7,882 bases of DNA from Jiangellaceae bacterium (GCA_030146385.1 JASLBX010000573.1:1-7882); one strand, 5' to 3'. Positions 1 through 7,712 are shown, counted from the stretch's first letter. The notes: generated by a model not told the origin, from the sequence alone. A program made the numbers and translations.

Positions 1-20
1 TAGACCCATCTGCCGCTCGC

Positions 21-1100
21 GTGCCAACGGAGACATTTCGGCGTGTCGCCCCACTTTTGCATGATCAGCGCGAGGGCGAGGCTCGCGATCTGAGGCGGCT
101 GCCCAAGGCACACCTTCACCTGCACTTCACCGGCTCGATGCGGCACTCGACGCTCGTCGAGCTCGCAGACGGGCACGGGGTACGGCTGCCGGAGGCGCTC
201 CGCGACGACTGGCCGCCCCGGCTGTCCGCGGCCGATGAGAAGGGCTGGTTCCGGTTCCAGCGGCTGTACGACATCGCGCGGTCCGTACTCCGAACCGAGG
301 CGGACGTCCGGCGCCTGCTCCTCGAAGGCGCGCAGGACGAGGCCGCCGAGGGCTCCGGGTGGCTGGAGATCCAGGTCGACCCGTCCGGCTACGGCGGCCG
401 GTTCCAGGGCATCACCGCGTTCACCGACCTGGTGCTGGACGCGGCAGCCGCCGCCACGCGGGCGACCGGTGTCGGCGTGGCCATCGTGATCGCGGCCAAC
501 CGGACCCGCCACCCGCTGGACGCGCGGACCCTCGCCCGGCTCGCCGCCCAGTACGCGGGCCGCGGCGTGGTGGGCTTCGGCCTGTCGAACGACGAGCGCC
601 GCGGGGTGATCGAGGAGTTCGTCCCGGCGTTCCGGATCGCGGCCCGCGCCGGTCTGCTGTCGAACCCGCACGGCGGTGAGCTTCGCGGGCCTGACAGCGT
701 GCGGGCCTGCCTCGACCTGCTGAAGGCCGGACGGTTGGGCCACGGCGTCCGCACGGCCGAGGACCGCGACCTGCTCGACCGGGTGGCGGCCGAGGGCGTG
801 ACTCTCGAGGTGTGCCCCGCCTCGAACGTCGCGCTCGGGGTCTACCAGAAGATCGACGAGGTTCCGCTCCGTAACCTGGTGGACGCCGGAGCCCGAATCG
901 CACTCGGTGCGGACGACCCGCTGCTGTTCGGCTCGAGACTGCTCGACCAGTACGAGGTCGCCCGGACGGTCCACGGGTTCATCGACGAGGAGCTCGCGGA
1001 CCTCGCCCGCCGATCGATCGAAGGCTCGCGCGCCCCCTCGGACGTGCGGGCTCAGTTGCTCGCCGGCGTCGACGCCTGGCTGGCCGACCCGCCCTCCTGA
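21..1100 (+). CDS. add: Adenosine deaminase (metal-dependent purine deaminase)
   Basis: Hydrolytic deamination of adenosine/deoxyadenosine to inosine/deoxyinosine in purine salvage; cytosolic. The 359-residue product shows the whole ADA active site: the HxH metal pair in HLHLHFTGS (H33, H35), SNPHGGE (third metal His H217 region and catalytic E220), RLGHGV (H241), and GADDP (D298 metal ligand, D299). Length and the HLHLHFTGSMR signature fit the actinobacterial ADA family; adenine deaminase or another purine-base specificity cannot be excluded from motifs alone. The start is unsure. GTG at 21 gives about 22 residues before the usual ADLRRLPK-like beginning, has no visible Shine-Dalgarno, and the frame stays open leftward to the window edge. 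An in-frame TTG at 57 is an alternative. The 3' end runs 49 bp into the convergent ATPase gene. Confidence 0.93.
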   Translation: MPTETFRRVAPLLHDQREGEARDLRRLPKAHLHLHFTGSMRHSTLVELADGHGVRLPEALRDDWPPRLSAADEKGWFRFQRLYDIARSVLRTEADVRRLLLEGAQDEAAEGSGWLEIQVDPSGYGGRFQGITAFTDLVLDAAAAATRATGVGVAIVIAANRTRHPLDARTLARLAAQYAGRGVVGFGLSNDERRGVIEEFVPAFRIAARAGLLSNPHGGELRGPDSVRACLDLLKAGRLGHGVRTAEDRDLLDRVAAEGVTLEVCPASNVALGVYQKIDEVPLRNLVDAGARIALGADDPLLFGSRLLDQYEVARTVHGFIDEELADLARRSIEGSRAPSDVRAQLLAGVDAWLADPPS

Positions 1101-4100
1101 CCAGGCACCCGCGCGCCCGCCACCGCCGCCGCGAGCGTCCCGGCCGCGGCACTTGCCAGGACGATCCCCCAGGCCGCCGGTCCGAGCGGGCAGCAGCCCA
1201 CGAAGTGGCTCAGGCCAGGTGTCTGGACGGCCAGCACCAGGGCGAGGAACGAGCCAACCGACGTCGCGACCACCAGGCCGCTGTGCCGGCCGGTCAGCAG
1301 AGTCTGTCCGAGCTGCGTCGTGACGAGCGCGGCTAGCCCCATCGTGCTGGCCCGCCGCCGGCGCCCGGTCATCCGGCCCGCGCCCCAGGCCAGCGTCGCG
1401 CCGAGAGTCGTACCAGCGCCGCGTACCGCGACCGACCTGGCGAGCGGTTTGCTGAGCAGGGCGCCAACCGGGCCGTTCGGCTCGGCGCCGTTCCGGCTTG
1501 GCGCCAGCGCGACAGCGAGCGCGGGGAACATGTCCGTCAGCATGTTGACCAGCAGCATCTGGCGGGTGGTCATCGGCGCGTGGCCGGCCAGCGCGGTACC
1601 GACCACCATGAACATGACCTCTCCGGCGTTTCCGCCGACGAGAATCGACACGGCGTCCCGCACCCGCTGCCACAGCGCCCGTCCCTCGAGGAGCGCCTCG
1701 CTGACGTGAGCCAGGTCGGGCTCGGTCAGCACCAGGTCCGCCGCCGACCGCGCGGACGTCGAACGCTCGGTGTTGATGCCGATCCCGACATCCGAGCGCC
1801 GGATGGCCGCCGCGTCGTTGATGCCGTCACCGATCATGGCCACCGCGTGGCCGCCGGCCTGGAGGGCCTTGACGATCTGCGCCTTGTCCTCAGGCGTGAC
1901 CCGCGCAAAGACTGTGCAGCCGGCGACCCGGCGCACTCGCTCCGACTCGCTCATCCGCCGCAGGTCCGTGCCGGTGATGGCGTCCCCGTCTGCAATGCCC
2001 GTGCTGCGCGCCACTGCTCGGGCGGTGACCGGATGATCGCCGGTCAACATGACCACGTCGGCACCCGCCGCTCTGATCGCCTCGACCGCGTCCGCGGCGT
2101 CTGCGCGCGCCGTATCGGCGATGCCGACGAACCCGACGAGGGTCAGCTCCTCGACGAGTGGTTCGAGCTCGGTCGCCTGCTGCGGCAACCTGTCACGGCG
2201 CTCGGCGACGGCCAGAACTCGAAGGCCATCCGCGGCCAACCGGTCAACCATGCCTTCAACGTCCGGTGCGGGGTTGCACTTCGGCAGAACGGCCTCCGGT
2301 GCACCCTTGACGACTAGGGCCGGGCCGCCCTCCGTCGCACCCAGCGCAGCCGAGTAACCCCGCGCGGTCTCGAACGGCAACTCGGCGCGGAACTCCCAAC
2401 CGTTGCGGTGGATCTCGCCCGCCTCGGCCGCGGCCTCCAACACGGCCCGATCCGTCGCATGTCGCACCGAGGCGATCTCGTTCGCGTCCACCTGCGGGCA
2501 GGCTCGCGCGGCGAGGGCGAGGATGCGCTGCGCCGTCGGCTCGTCGCGGCCGAGGTGGGCATCCTCAGCGCTGGCGATGCGGGCGAGCCGCAGCCGGCCC
2601 TCGGTGAGCGTGCCCGTCTTGTCGATGCACACGACGTCGACCCGGCCCAGTGCCTCCAGCGCCCGGGAGGCTCGCACGAGCACGCCGTGCCGGGACAGCC
2701 TGCGGGCAGCTCCGGCCTGGGCGACGGTGGCGACCAACGGCAGCCCCTCCGGAACGGCTGCGACTGCAACCGAGACTCCCGCAGCGACCGCGGACCTCAG
2801 GGGCACGCCTCGGACCAGCGCAAGTACGGTGACAGCCGCCCCGCCAAGGGCGGTCAGCGGCAGAGCGATTCGGGCCACGTCGTGCAGCCGCGCCTGGACG
2901 CCCGCCCGCGGTGGTGCGCCGGCCACCGCGCGGGTGGCGCGAGATGCCTCCGTCGACGCGCCGGTCGCGACGACCAAGGCATGTGCCGATCCAGCGAGCA
3001 CGCTCGTGCCCTCGAAGACCATGCTGCTCCGCTCGGCCACCGGGACCGCGTTGACCGGACGCGGGTCCTTGGCGACCGGAGCCGACTCTCCCGTCAGCGA
3101 CGCCTCGTCGACCTCGAGGTCGTCGCACCGCAACAGGCGGGCATCCACCGGGACGACATCCGCGGTTCGCAGCTCGATAACATCACCGGGGACCAGATCG
3201 CGGGCGCGAACCCGTTCCACGTCGGCGGATTCGAGCTGGTTGAGATCATTGACCCGCAAGCGTCGAGCCCATACCTCCTGCCCTCGTACCAGGCCGCGGA
3301 GCGCCCGTTCCGCACGAACCCGCTGGACGCCGCTGATGGCGGCGTTTCCCGCGAGCACCGCCCCGACCAGAGCGCCGTCCACGGCCGAGCCGACGATCGC
3401 CGATGCCAAGGCGCCGACGCCGAGCACGGGTGTAAGCGGGTCACGAAGCTCCTGACGGACGGCTCGTGACACGTCGGTCGCGTCGCGGGCGTAGCGGCCC
3501 AGCCAGCCGAAGCCCGGCATGACGCCAGGGGGCCACGTAGGTGTTCGCAAACCGTCGCCGCCTGCCGCACGAGCGCGTTTCAGCCGGGCGTAGGCCTCAA
3601 CAGCGTCCAGTTCGTGCCACGGCACGTGGACGACCGGTTGCGGCGCACCCGCCCGCATGGCGCGCAATCCCGCCGTCGCGCCTCGAGTGAGCGCAATGAA
3701 CGCGGCGACATGAACCGGTGAGACCTCTCGAAGCAGTCGGCGGCGCCGGTCGCCGACGGTCGCGAGCAGCAGCGCGAGCGCCGAACCCGCCTGCGCGAGT
3801 TGCACCGAACGCCGACTCACGTCCCGGGCAACGGCAACCGCTCGAAGGATCCGCCAGACGTCGTCGAGATCCTCACCGCAGACGAGGTCACCGGACCAGC
3901 AGGCAGTCGGAGCACTGCCCGGGACGGCCACCGCGACGTCGGCGGCGGCCAGCGCGTCGGCGTCTGCCGCGGAGACCACCAGCACGCCGTGCCCTTCCCT
4001 TTGCAGGCTCCGGACCTGGCCGACCAGATCATCTTCGGCGGGAAGGACGTGCGTGGCCCGAGGCACGAGCGGCTCGACGCCGGGGTGATCGGTGAGCCAT

Positions 4101-5389
4101 ACCCCGCCTCGAACGGCGGCCGCCTGATCCACGATGGCGTCGGCGAGCACGTTCAGTTCACCGTCGGGCGTGATCAGTGCACTGGAGTCGATCACCACTG
4201 CTGAGATCCGGTCAAACCGGCGGAACACCGCGGCGTTCATCGGAACGACACCACGCCTGGCCAACTCTGAGCCGATCACCGTCGCGAACCCCTGCCGGCC
4301 GTACCGCGCGGCTCGTGGCACGGCAGCCAGGATGGCGTCGGCCGCGCGGCCTGGCTGCCGCGTAAGCGCGAAGACGGCGGCAGCCGCCGCTGGTGCGGCG
4401 GGGCCGAGCCGTTCGCTCCATTCCTCGATCGGCCCTCGCGGTCTGGACACCGGACGCGGCGGTGGCGTGGGCGGCTCTTCGGGCACGGCCGACGGATCAC
4501 CCGCCAGCCCCGGTTCACGCCGGATCCAGGCCCGCCGGCGGGTCCACACCTCCATCAGTTGGAGGCTGCGATAGGCCGCATCGACCGCAGGTGCGGCGAC
4601 GCCCTGCGACAGCCCGTGGACGGCAGCGTCGGCCAGTGCCAGCACCAGGTCTGTCTCCAGGGGGCCGATCCGCCGCTTCACTCCTCGCCGGAGGCCGCGT
4701 TCAAGATCCAGCATCGCCAGCACGGCGCGCACCTGGCGGGGCACCGGCGAGAACCGGAAGATGGCCTCAATGCTGGCGGCCCCGGTTGCCACCACGTCGG
4801 CCGCCAGCTCGGTAGCTGCTGCTGCCAACGGAGCCGGGTCGGCGGGATGGATCGCGCGGTGCCAGGAGAAGTCTGTATCGCGGGAATCGTGGGCACTCTC
4901 CACGGCCCGGATCGTGTCCAGCAGCGTCCCCACTCCGACCTGGCGCTCGTCGAATGCCGTAAGTACCTGACCGGTCACCGCATTGACCTGCGCCCACCGG
5001 ACACCCTTCATTCGGCCGAGCGCGGTACTGGCCGCACGGCCCAGCCGGCGGCGAGTACGCCGATCGCCGTCCAGTCCGCGGACCTCGATGTGCGCCCGCT
5101 CGTGGTTGACCCAGACGCGGCGGCGCTGGCGGCGCGGATGCAGGTCGATCAGGGCCCGTCCGGTCGACGTGGCCTGTCTGACCGCTCCTTCCAGGCGCCT
5201 GACCGGCGGGACAGCGCCGGAGGCCATTCGAGCGGCGCGCGGCGCTACCTCGACAATGCCCTTGGCGACCCCCACGGCACCGGCCGCACCGGCGACCCCG
5301 AGGGTCAGCGCTCCGGCGGCGACTCCGGCCGCGTTCGATGTCGCGGACCAGGTCGCACCGGCAACTCTTGACGCGAGCGTGCCCAGCAC
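1052..5389 (-). CDS. CtpI-like P-type cation-transporting ATPase with degenerate N-terminal half
   Basis: A 1445-residue membrane pump. The C-terminal part is a complete P-type ATPase: M1-M2 about 651-690, actuator TGES 766-769, M3-M4 about 841-886 with PEGLP 880-884, phosphorylation DKTGTLT with D923, KGAPE 1028-1032, TGDHP 1116-1120, TPEDK 1165-1169, GDGIND 1187-1192, then M5-M10. PEGLP, NAGE (N1254, E1257) and NMLTD (N1282, T1285, D1286) match the Ca2+-site residues of SERCA-type P2 pumps, so Ca2+ or another divalent cation is the best substrate guess. Residues about 90-165 resemble a heavy-metal-associated fold without a CxxC. A Pro-rich linker lies at 301-320. Residues 328-575 look like an inactive partial copy of the pump core (see findings). 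Size and layout resemble mycobacterial CtpI. GTG at 5389 is the annotated start; a GGGGG run lies 12 nt upstream. It follows murB on the same strand after 123 bp. Confidence 0.9.
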   Translation of the reverse strand: MLGTLASRVAGATWSATSNAAGVAAGALTLGVAGAAGAVGVAKGIVEVAPRAARMASGAVPPVRRLEGAVRQATSTGRALIDLHPRRQRRRVWVNHERAHIEVRGLDGDRRTRRRLGRAASTALGRMKGVRWAQVNAVTGQVLTAFDERQVGVGTLLDTIRAVESAHDSRDTDFSWHRAIHPADPAPLAAAATELAADVVATGAASIEAIFRFSPVPRQVRAVLAMLDLERGLRRGVKRRIGPLETDLVLALADAAVHGLSQGVAAPAVDAAYRSLQLMEVWTRRRAWIRREPGLAGDPSAVPEEPPTPPPRPVSRPRGPIEEWSERLGPAAPAAAAAVFALTRQPGRAADAILAAVPRAARYGRQGFATVIGSELARRGVVPMNAAVFRRFDRISAVVIDSSALITPDGELNVLADAIVDQAAAVRGGVWLTDHPGVEPLVPRATHVLPAEDDLVGQVRSLQREGHGVLVVSAADADALAAADVAVAVPGSAPTACWSGDLVCGEDLDDVWRILRAVAVARDVSRRSVQLAQAGSALALLLATVGDRRRRLLREVSPVHVAAFIALTRGATAGLRAMRAGAPQPVVHVPWHELDAVEAYARLKRARAAGGDGLRTPTWPPGVMPGFGWLGRYARDATDVSRAVRQELRDPLTPVLGVGALASAIVGSAVDGALVGAVLAGNAAISGVQRVRAERALRGLVRGQEVWARRLRVNDLNQLESADVERVRARDLVPGDVIELRTADVVPVDARLLRCDDLEVDEASLTGESAPVAKDPRPVNAVPVAERSSMVFEGTSVLAGSAHALVVATGASTEASRATRAVAGAPPRAGVQARLHDVARIALPLTALGGAAVTVLALVRGVPLRSAVAAGVSVAVAAVPEGLPLVATVAQAGAARRLSRHGVLVRASRALEALGRVDVVCIDKTGTLTEGRLRLARIASAEDAHLGRDEPTAQRILALAARACPQVDANEIASVRHATDRAVLEAAAEAGEIHRNGWEFRAELPFETARGYSAALGATEGGPALVVKGAPEAVLPKCNPAPDVEGMVDRLAADGLRVLAVAERRDRLPQQATELEPLVEELTLVGFVGIADTARADAADAVEAIRAAGADVVMLTGDHPVTARAVARSTGIADGDAITGTDLRRMSESERVRRVAGCTVFARVTPEDKAQIVKALQAGGHAVAMIGDGINDAAAIRRSDVGIGINTERSTSARSAADLVLTEPDLAHVSEALLEGRALWQRVRDAVSILVGGNAGEVMFMVVGTALAGHAPMTTRQMLLVNMLTDMFPALAVALAPSRNGAEPNGPVGALLSKPLARSVAVRGAGTTLGATLAWGAGRMTGRRRRASTMGLAALVTTQLGQTLLTGRHSGLVVATSVGSFLALVLAVQTPGLSHFVGCCPLGPAAWGIVLASAAAGTLAAAVAGARVPGQEGGSASQASTPASN

Positions 5390-5490
5390 GTCACCGGCGG
5401 TACCCCCATCCTGTGCGCATATGCCCGCACCAGCTCAGCGATCAATGTGGATTTCGAGCCGGCTACCCGGATACGCGGCTCGTTCGTCAC
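5305..5490 (-). pseudogene. Possible remnant of a P-loop/Mur-ligase-like gene
   Basis: After the murB stop, a minus-strand frame starts at GTG 5490 and encodes about 32 residues with protein-like composition (MTNEPRIRVAGSKSTL, then an amphipathic IAELVRAYAHRMG) before running out of frame into the start of the ATPase gene, ending at 5305. The pattern RIRVAGS-KSTL followed by a helix resembles the N-terminal ATP loop (GS-x-GKST) of CapB/PgsB or other Mur-ligase-fold proteins, but two residues of the loop, including its Gly, would be missing. The final ~29 codons are simply the ATPase gene read in another frame. I read it as the stump of a deleted gene; it could also be a chance frame or a short translated ORF. 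The family resemblance is from memory, not from a search. Confidence 0.3.
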
Positions 5491-5512
5491 ATCGATCTTG
5501 TGGTTCGCGGCG

Positions 5513-6559
5513 TCAGAGGGCGCACCCCACCAGCACGGGTTCGTTGGCGAGATCAACCCCGAACTTGTCGTTCACGCCGTCCCTGACCTCGCGGGCGAGC
5601 GCGATCAGGTCGGCGGTCGTGGCGCCGCCCCGGTTGGTGAGGGCCAGGGTGTGCTTGTGTGACAGGGACACCCGTCCGCCTGGGCCCGGATACCCGCGCC
5701 CGTAGCCGGCGTGCTCGATGAGCCAGGCGGCGCTCGTCTTGATCCGGCCGCCGCCCACCGGCCACCGCGGTGCGGCGTCCGGCAGCGCAGCGGCCCGATC
5801 GGCGTCCAGAACCGGATTGGTGAAGAACGAGCCGGCGCTCCAGGTGTCATGGTCGGAGGCGTCGAGCACCATGCCCTTGCCGCGGCGCAGTTCGAGCACG
5901 GCCGCTCGGAGGTCACCCAGCTTGGCCCGCTCGCCGATCTCGACATCCAGCACTCGCGCCAACTCCGCGTACCGCAGCGGCGAGCTGAGCGTGCCCTGCC
6001 GGAACTGGTACGTCACGCTGAGGATCACGTACCGGTCCGAGCCCTTGAACCGGCTCGTCCGGTAGGCGAACTCACAGTCCGCGCTGGCGAAGGTCCGGAT
6101 CGCTCGGGCTTCGCGGTCGTACGTCCGGACGGACCAGATCGTCTCCGCGACCTCCTGCCCGTACGCTCCGACGTTCTGCATCGGCGTCGCCCCCACGGAC
6201 CCGGGAATGCCCGACAGCGCCTCGATGCCGACCCAGCCTTCGCCGACGGCACGAGTCACGAGGTCGTCCCAGGTCTCCCCCGCGGCTACGGTGACGAGCA
6301 ATCCGCCGCAGGCCGCGAGGTCGTCCGGGTCGCAGCCGGCGGCATCTACGGTCACGCCACGGGTGCGCACCCGGATGACCGTCCCGGCAAAACCCTCGTC
6401 GGCGATGACCAGGTTGGAACCACCGCCCAGCACCAGCACCGGCTCGCCGCGCTCGTCACACTCGCGGACCCCGTCGATCAGCGCGGCCTCACTGTCGGCG
6501 TCGACCAGGCGGGCCGCCGGGCCTCCCAACCGCAACGTCGTCACCTCGGACAGGTTCAT
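5513..6559 (-). CDS. murB: UDP-N-acetylenolpyruvoylglucosamine reductase
   Basis: FAD- and NADPH-dependent reduction of UDP-GlcNAc-enolpyruvate to UDP-MurNAc, the second committed step of cytoplasmic peptidoglycan precursor synthesis. The 348 residues show the FAD-binding LGGPA (11-15) and VLGGGSNLVI (43-52), GIEALSGIPGSVGATPMQN (111-129), the substrate-site YRTSRFK (166-172, with Y166 and R167), the catalytic serine in AGSFFTNP (S244), and a C-terminal NEP with E340, likely the catalytic Glu. The YR insertion makes it a type I (E. coli-like) MurB. ATG at 6559 overlaps the hadB stop as ATGA, with GGAG only 4 nt upstream, so it is probably translated by coupling to hadB. No anomalies seen. Confidence 0.96.
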   Translation of the reverse strand: MNLSEVTTLRLGGPAARLVDADSEAALIDGVRECDERGEPVLVLGGGSNLVIADEGFAGTVIRVRTRGVTVDAAGCDPDDLAACGGLLVTVAAGETWDDLVTRAVGEGWVGIEALSGIPGSVGATPMQNVGAYGQEVAETIWSVRTYDREARAIRTFASADCEFAYRTSRFKGSDRYVILSVTYQFRQGTLSSPLRYAELARVLDVEIGERAKLGDLRAAVLELRRGKGMVLDASDHDTWSAGSFFTNPVLDADRAAALPDAAPRWPVGGGRIKTSAAWLIEHAGYGRGYPGPGGRVSLSHKHTLALTNRGGATTADLIALAREVRDGVNDKFGVDLANEPVLVGCAL

Positions 6560-6981
6560 GCGGCTCCGCGGGGACGGACGACGGCGCGCGCCTGAGTGAG
6601 TACCTTCTGCTCGTCCACCTTGACGGTCAGTTCGACGTCGACCAGTCCGTCGTCGCGCACGCCGGTGACGACTCCCGAGACGGTGACGGGGACCCCGTCG
6701 GCATCGTCGGGAACCACGACGGGCCGGGAGAATCGTGCGCCGTACTCCACGACTGCACCCGGGTCACCGGCCCAGTCGGTCAGCAGCCGGGCGGACAGCG
6801 CCATCGTGAGCATGCCGTGCCCGATGACGGTCGGCAGACCTACGTCCTTGGCGATGCGGTCGCTCCAGTGGATGGGGTTGAAATCGCCCGAGGCGCCGGC
6901 ATAGCGGATCAGCTCAGCGCGCGTCACGCGGTATTCGCGCTCGGGTAGTTCGGTTCCGGCCACGAGCTCAGCGTCAGCCAT
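6556..6981 (-). CDS. hadB: MaoC-family (R)-specific enoyl hydratase/dehydratase, HadB-like
   Basis: A 141-residue single hotdog-fold hydratase matching mycobacterial HadB along its length (LPE..Y..TR..L..YAG.SGD.NPIHW...IA, then GHGMLTM and DWAGDPGAV.EY..RF). The hydratase-2 signature carries the expected catalytic D33 and H38 (GDFNPIH, 32-38). HadB is the catalytic partner that dehydrates (3R)-hydroxyacyl thioesters in FAS-II-type elongation as a heterodimer with HadA. Without mycolates nearby the acyl substrate is unknown. I chose ATG 6981 rather than the ORF's more upstream ATG at 7059 because GAGGAGG lies 6 nt upstream and the product then has the family length (M. tuberculosis HadB is 142 aa). 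The start overlaps the hadA stop by 8 nt (ATGGCTGA); the stop overlaps murB by 4 nt. Confidence 0.92.
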   Translation of the reverse strand: MADAELVAGTELPEREYRVTRAELIRYAGASGDFNPIHWSDRIAKDVGLPTVIGHGMLTMALSARLLTDWAGDPGAVVEYGARFSRPVVVPDDADGVPVTVSGVVTGVRDDGLVDVELTVKVDEQKVLTQARAVVRPRGAA

Positions 6982-7423
6982 CGGTAGCCTCCTCGGCCCG
7001 CACCAGGAGCGTGGCCGTCGCCGTGCATACGGCCTCGCCGTCATCGGTCGCCACGTCACACCTGATACCCAGAAAGTCGTTGCCCGCTCTGGATCGGACC
7101 GTGTCGAGCGTGGTGGTCGTCAGCAGCCGGTCACCGGCCTTGATCGGCCGGCTGTGGACGAACCGCTGATCGACGTGGATCACGCGGGAGTACTCGATGC
7201 CGAGATCATCCATGAGGATGTCGAAGCCCCGCAGGACGGGGATCATCGCGAAGGTCGGCGGCGCCACGACGTCGGCGTGGCCCAGGGCGCGCGCGGCCTC
7301 GGGATCGTGGTACGCGGGGTTGGTGTCCGCTATCGCCTCCGCGAACTCGCGGATCTTCTCACGGCCGACCTCGTAGGGCTGCGGCTCGTACACGCGCCCG
7401 GTGGCCGACGGATCGATGGTCAT
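6974..7423 (-). CDS. hadA: MaoC N-terminal-type dehydratase subunit, HadA-like (UPF0336 family)
   Basis: 149 residues, hotdog fold of the FAS1-like dehydratase/UPF0336 group: PYEVGREKIREFAEAI (16-31), DTNPAYHDPEAARALG (33-48), VVAPPTFAM (52-60), then HVDQRFVHSRPIKAGD (83-98). Segments such as YEVxREKIREFA, LAP/APPTF and VDQxF...KPIxAGD are shared with M. tuberculosis HadA. In the known heterodimer HadA shapes the acyl tunnel and HadB supplies catalytic Asp/His, which fits the lack of a GDxNPxH motif here. The gene lies 65 bp after rpmG and overlaps hadB by 8 nt. ATG 7423 has no well-spaced Shine-Dalgarno, but a TACGGT box sits 7 nt upstream, suggesting a leaderless transcript. Confidence 0.9.
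   Translation of the reverse strand: MTIDPSATGRVYEPQPYEVGREKIREFAEAIADTNPAYHDPEAARALGHADVVAPPTFAMIPVLRGFDILMDDLGIEYSRVIHVDQRFVHSRPIKAGDRLLTTTTLDTVRSRAGNDFLGIRCDVATDDGEAVCTATATLLVRAEEATDG
6988..6994 (-). promoter_or_regulatory. Ribosome binding site deciding the hadB start
   Basis: GAGGAGG on the minus strand, 6 nt before ATG 6981 and inside the end of hadA. It is the strongest Shine-Dalgarno in the window and argues for the 141-residue HadB rather than a 26-residue N-terminal extension. Confidence 0.8.
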
Positions 7424-7430
7424 GACCTCG

Positions 7431-7436
7431 ACCGTA
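7431..7436 (-). promoter_or_regulatory. Candidate -10 box of leaderless hadA-hadB-murB promoter
   Basis: On the minus strand TACGGT (TAnnnT) is followed by 7 nt and then the hadA ATG, the spacing expected when transcription begins on the start codon. No clear -35 box is seen. Part of the box lies in a small inverted repeat ACCGT/ACGGT (7431-7435 and 7441-7445). Inferred only. Confidence 0.4.
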
Positions 7437-7488
7437 CCGAACGGTGCTGTCGCGGCGGCGGCCGGTCACGACGGGGTGCGCGCCAGGA

Positions 7489-7659
7489 TCAGCGAGTCTC
7501 GCGGTGGACGGTGTGCGTGCGGCAGCGCGGGCAGTACTTCTTCAAGTTGAGCCGGTCGGGGTCGTTGCGCCGGTTCTTCTTGGTGATGTAGTTGCGCTCC
7601 TTGCAGTCCGTGCAGGCCATGGTGATCTTTGGGCGGATATCAGCGCTCTTGGCGGCCAC
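7489..7659 (-). CDS. rpmG: 50S ribosomal protein L33
   Basis: 56 residues, a component of the large ribosomal subunit near the E site. The product begins MAAKSADIRPKITMACTDC and contains RNYITKKNRRNDPDRLNLKK, a hallmark of bL33. Two CxxC pairs (C16/C19 and C43/C46) make it the zinc-binding (C+) form; in actinobacteria cysteine-free paralogues replace it under zinc starvation. The GTG start at 7659 is supported by GAGAGG 5 nt upstream (7665-7670). Synteny rpmG-hadA-hadB matches mycobacteria and streptomycetes. No intrinsic terminator with a U-tract is visible in the 65 bp before hadA, so read-through into the operon is possible. Confidence 0.95.
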   Translation of the reverse strand: MAAKSADIRPKITMACTDCKERNYITKKNRRNDPDRLNLKKYCPRCRTHTVHRETR

Positions 7660-7712
7660 GGGTGCCTCTCAACGACGGGTCTTTCGGGATACAAACCACA
7701 CGAGGATAGCCG

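Noticed and set aside
1..6. TAGACC as a -10 box for add
   Set aside because: It fails TAnnnT in the last base and its upstream context is outside the window.
421..903. Minus-strand 160-codon frame opposite add
   Set aside because: Arg/Pro/Gly-rich, no domain-like pattern; a shadow of the deaminase gene.
1065..1076. 12-base palindrome GGCGTCGACGCC as a bidirectional terminator
   Set aside because: It gives at most a 4-bp stem with a 4-nt loop, has no U-tract and lies in codons of two genes; likely chance at this GC content.
2403..3469. Two long plus-strand frames (about 350 codons each) opposite the ATPase
   Set aside because: Composition is Arg/Ala/Ser/Pro-rich with no motifs; they are GC-driven antisense frames over the well-conserved P-domain of the pump.
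6982..7059. 26-residue N-terminal extension of HadB from ATG 7059
   Set aside because: The residues are Arg/Pro-rich shadow of hadA, whereas ATG 6981 has an excellent ribosome binding site and gives the family length.
7424..7488. Terminator between rpmG and hadA
   Set aside because: Only a 5-bp inverted repeat with no U-tract; too weak to support.
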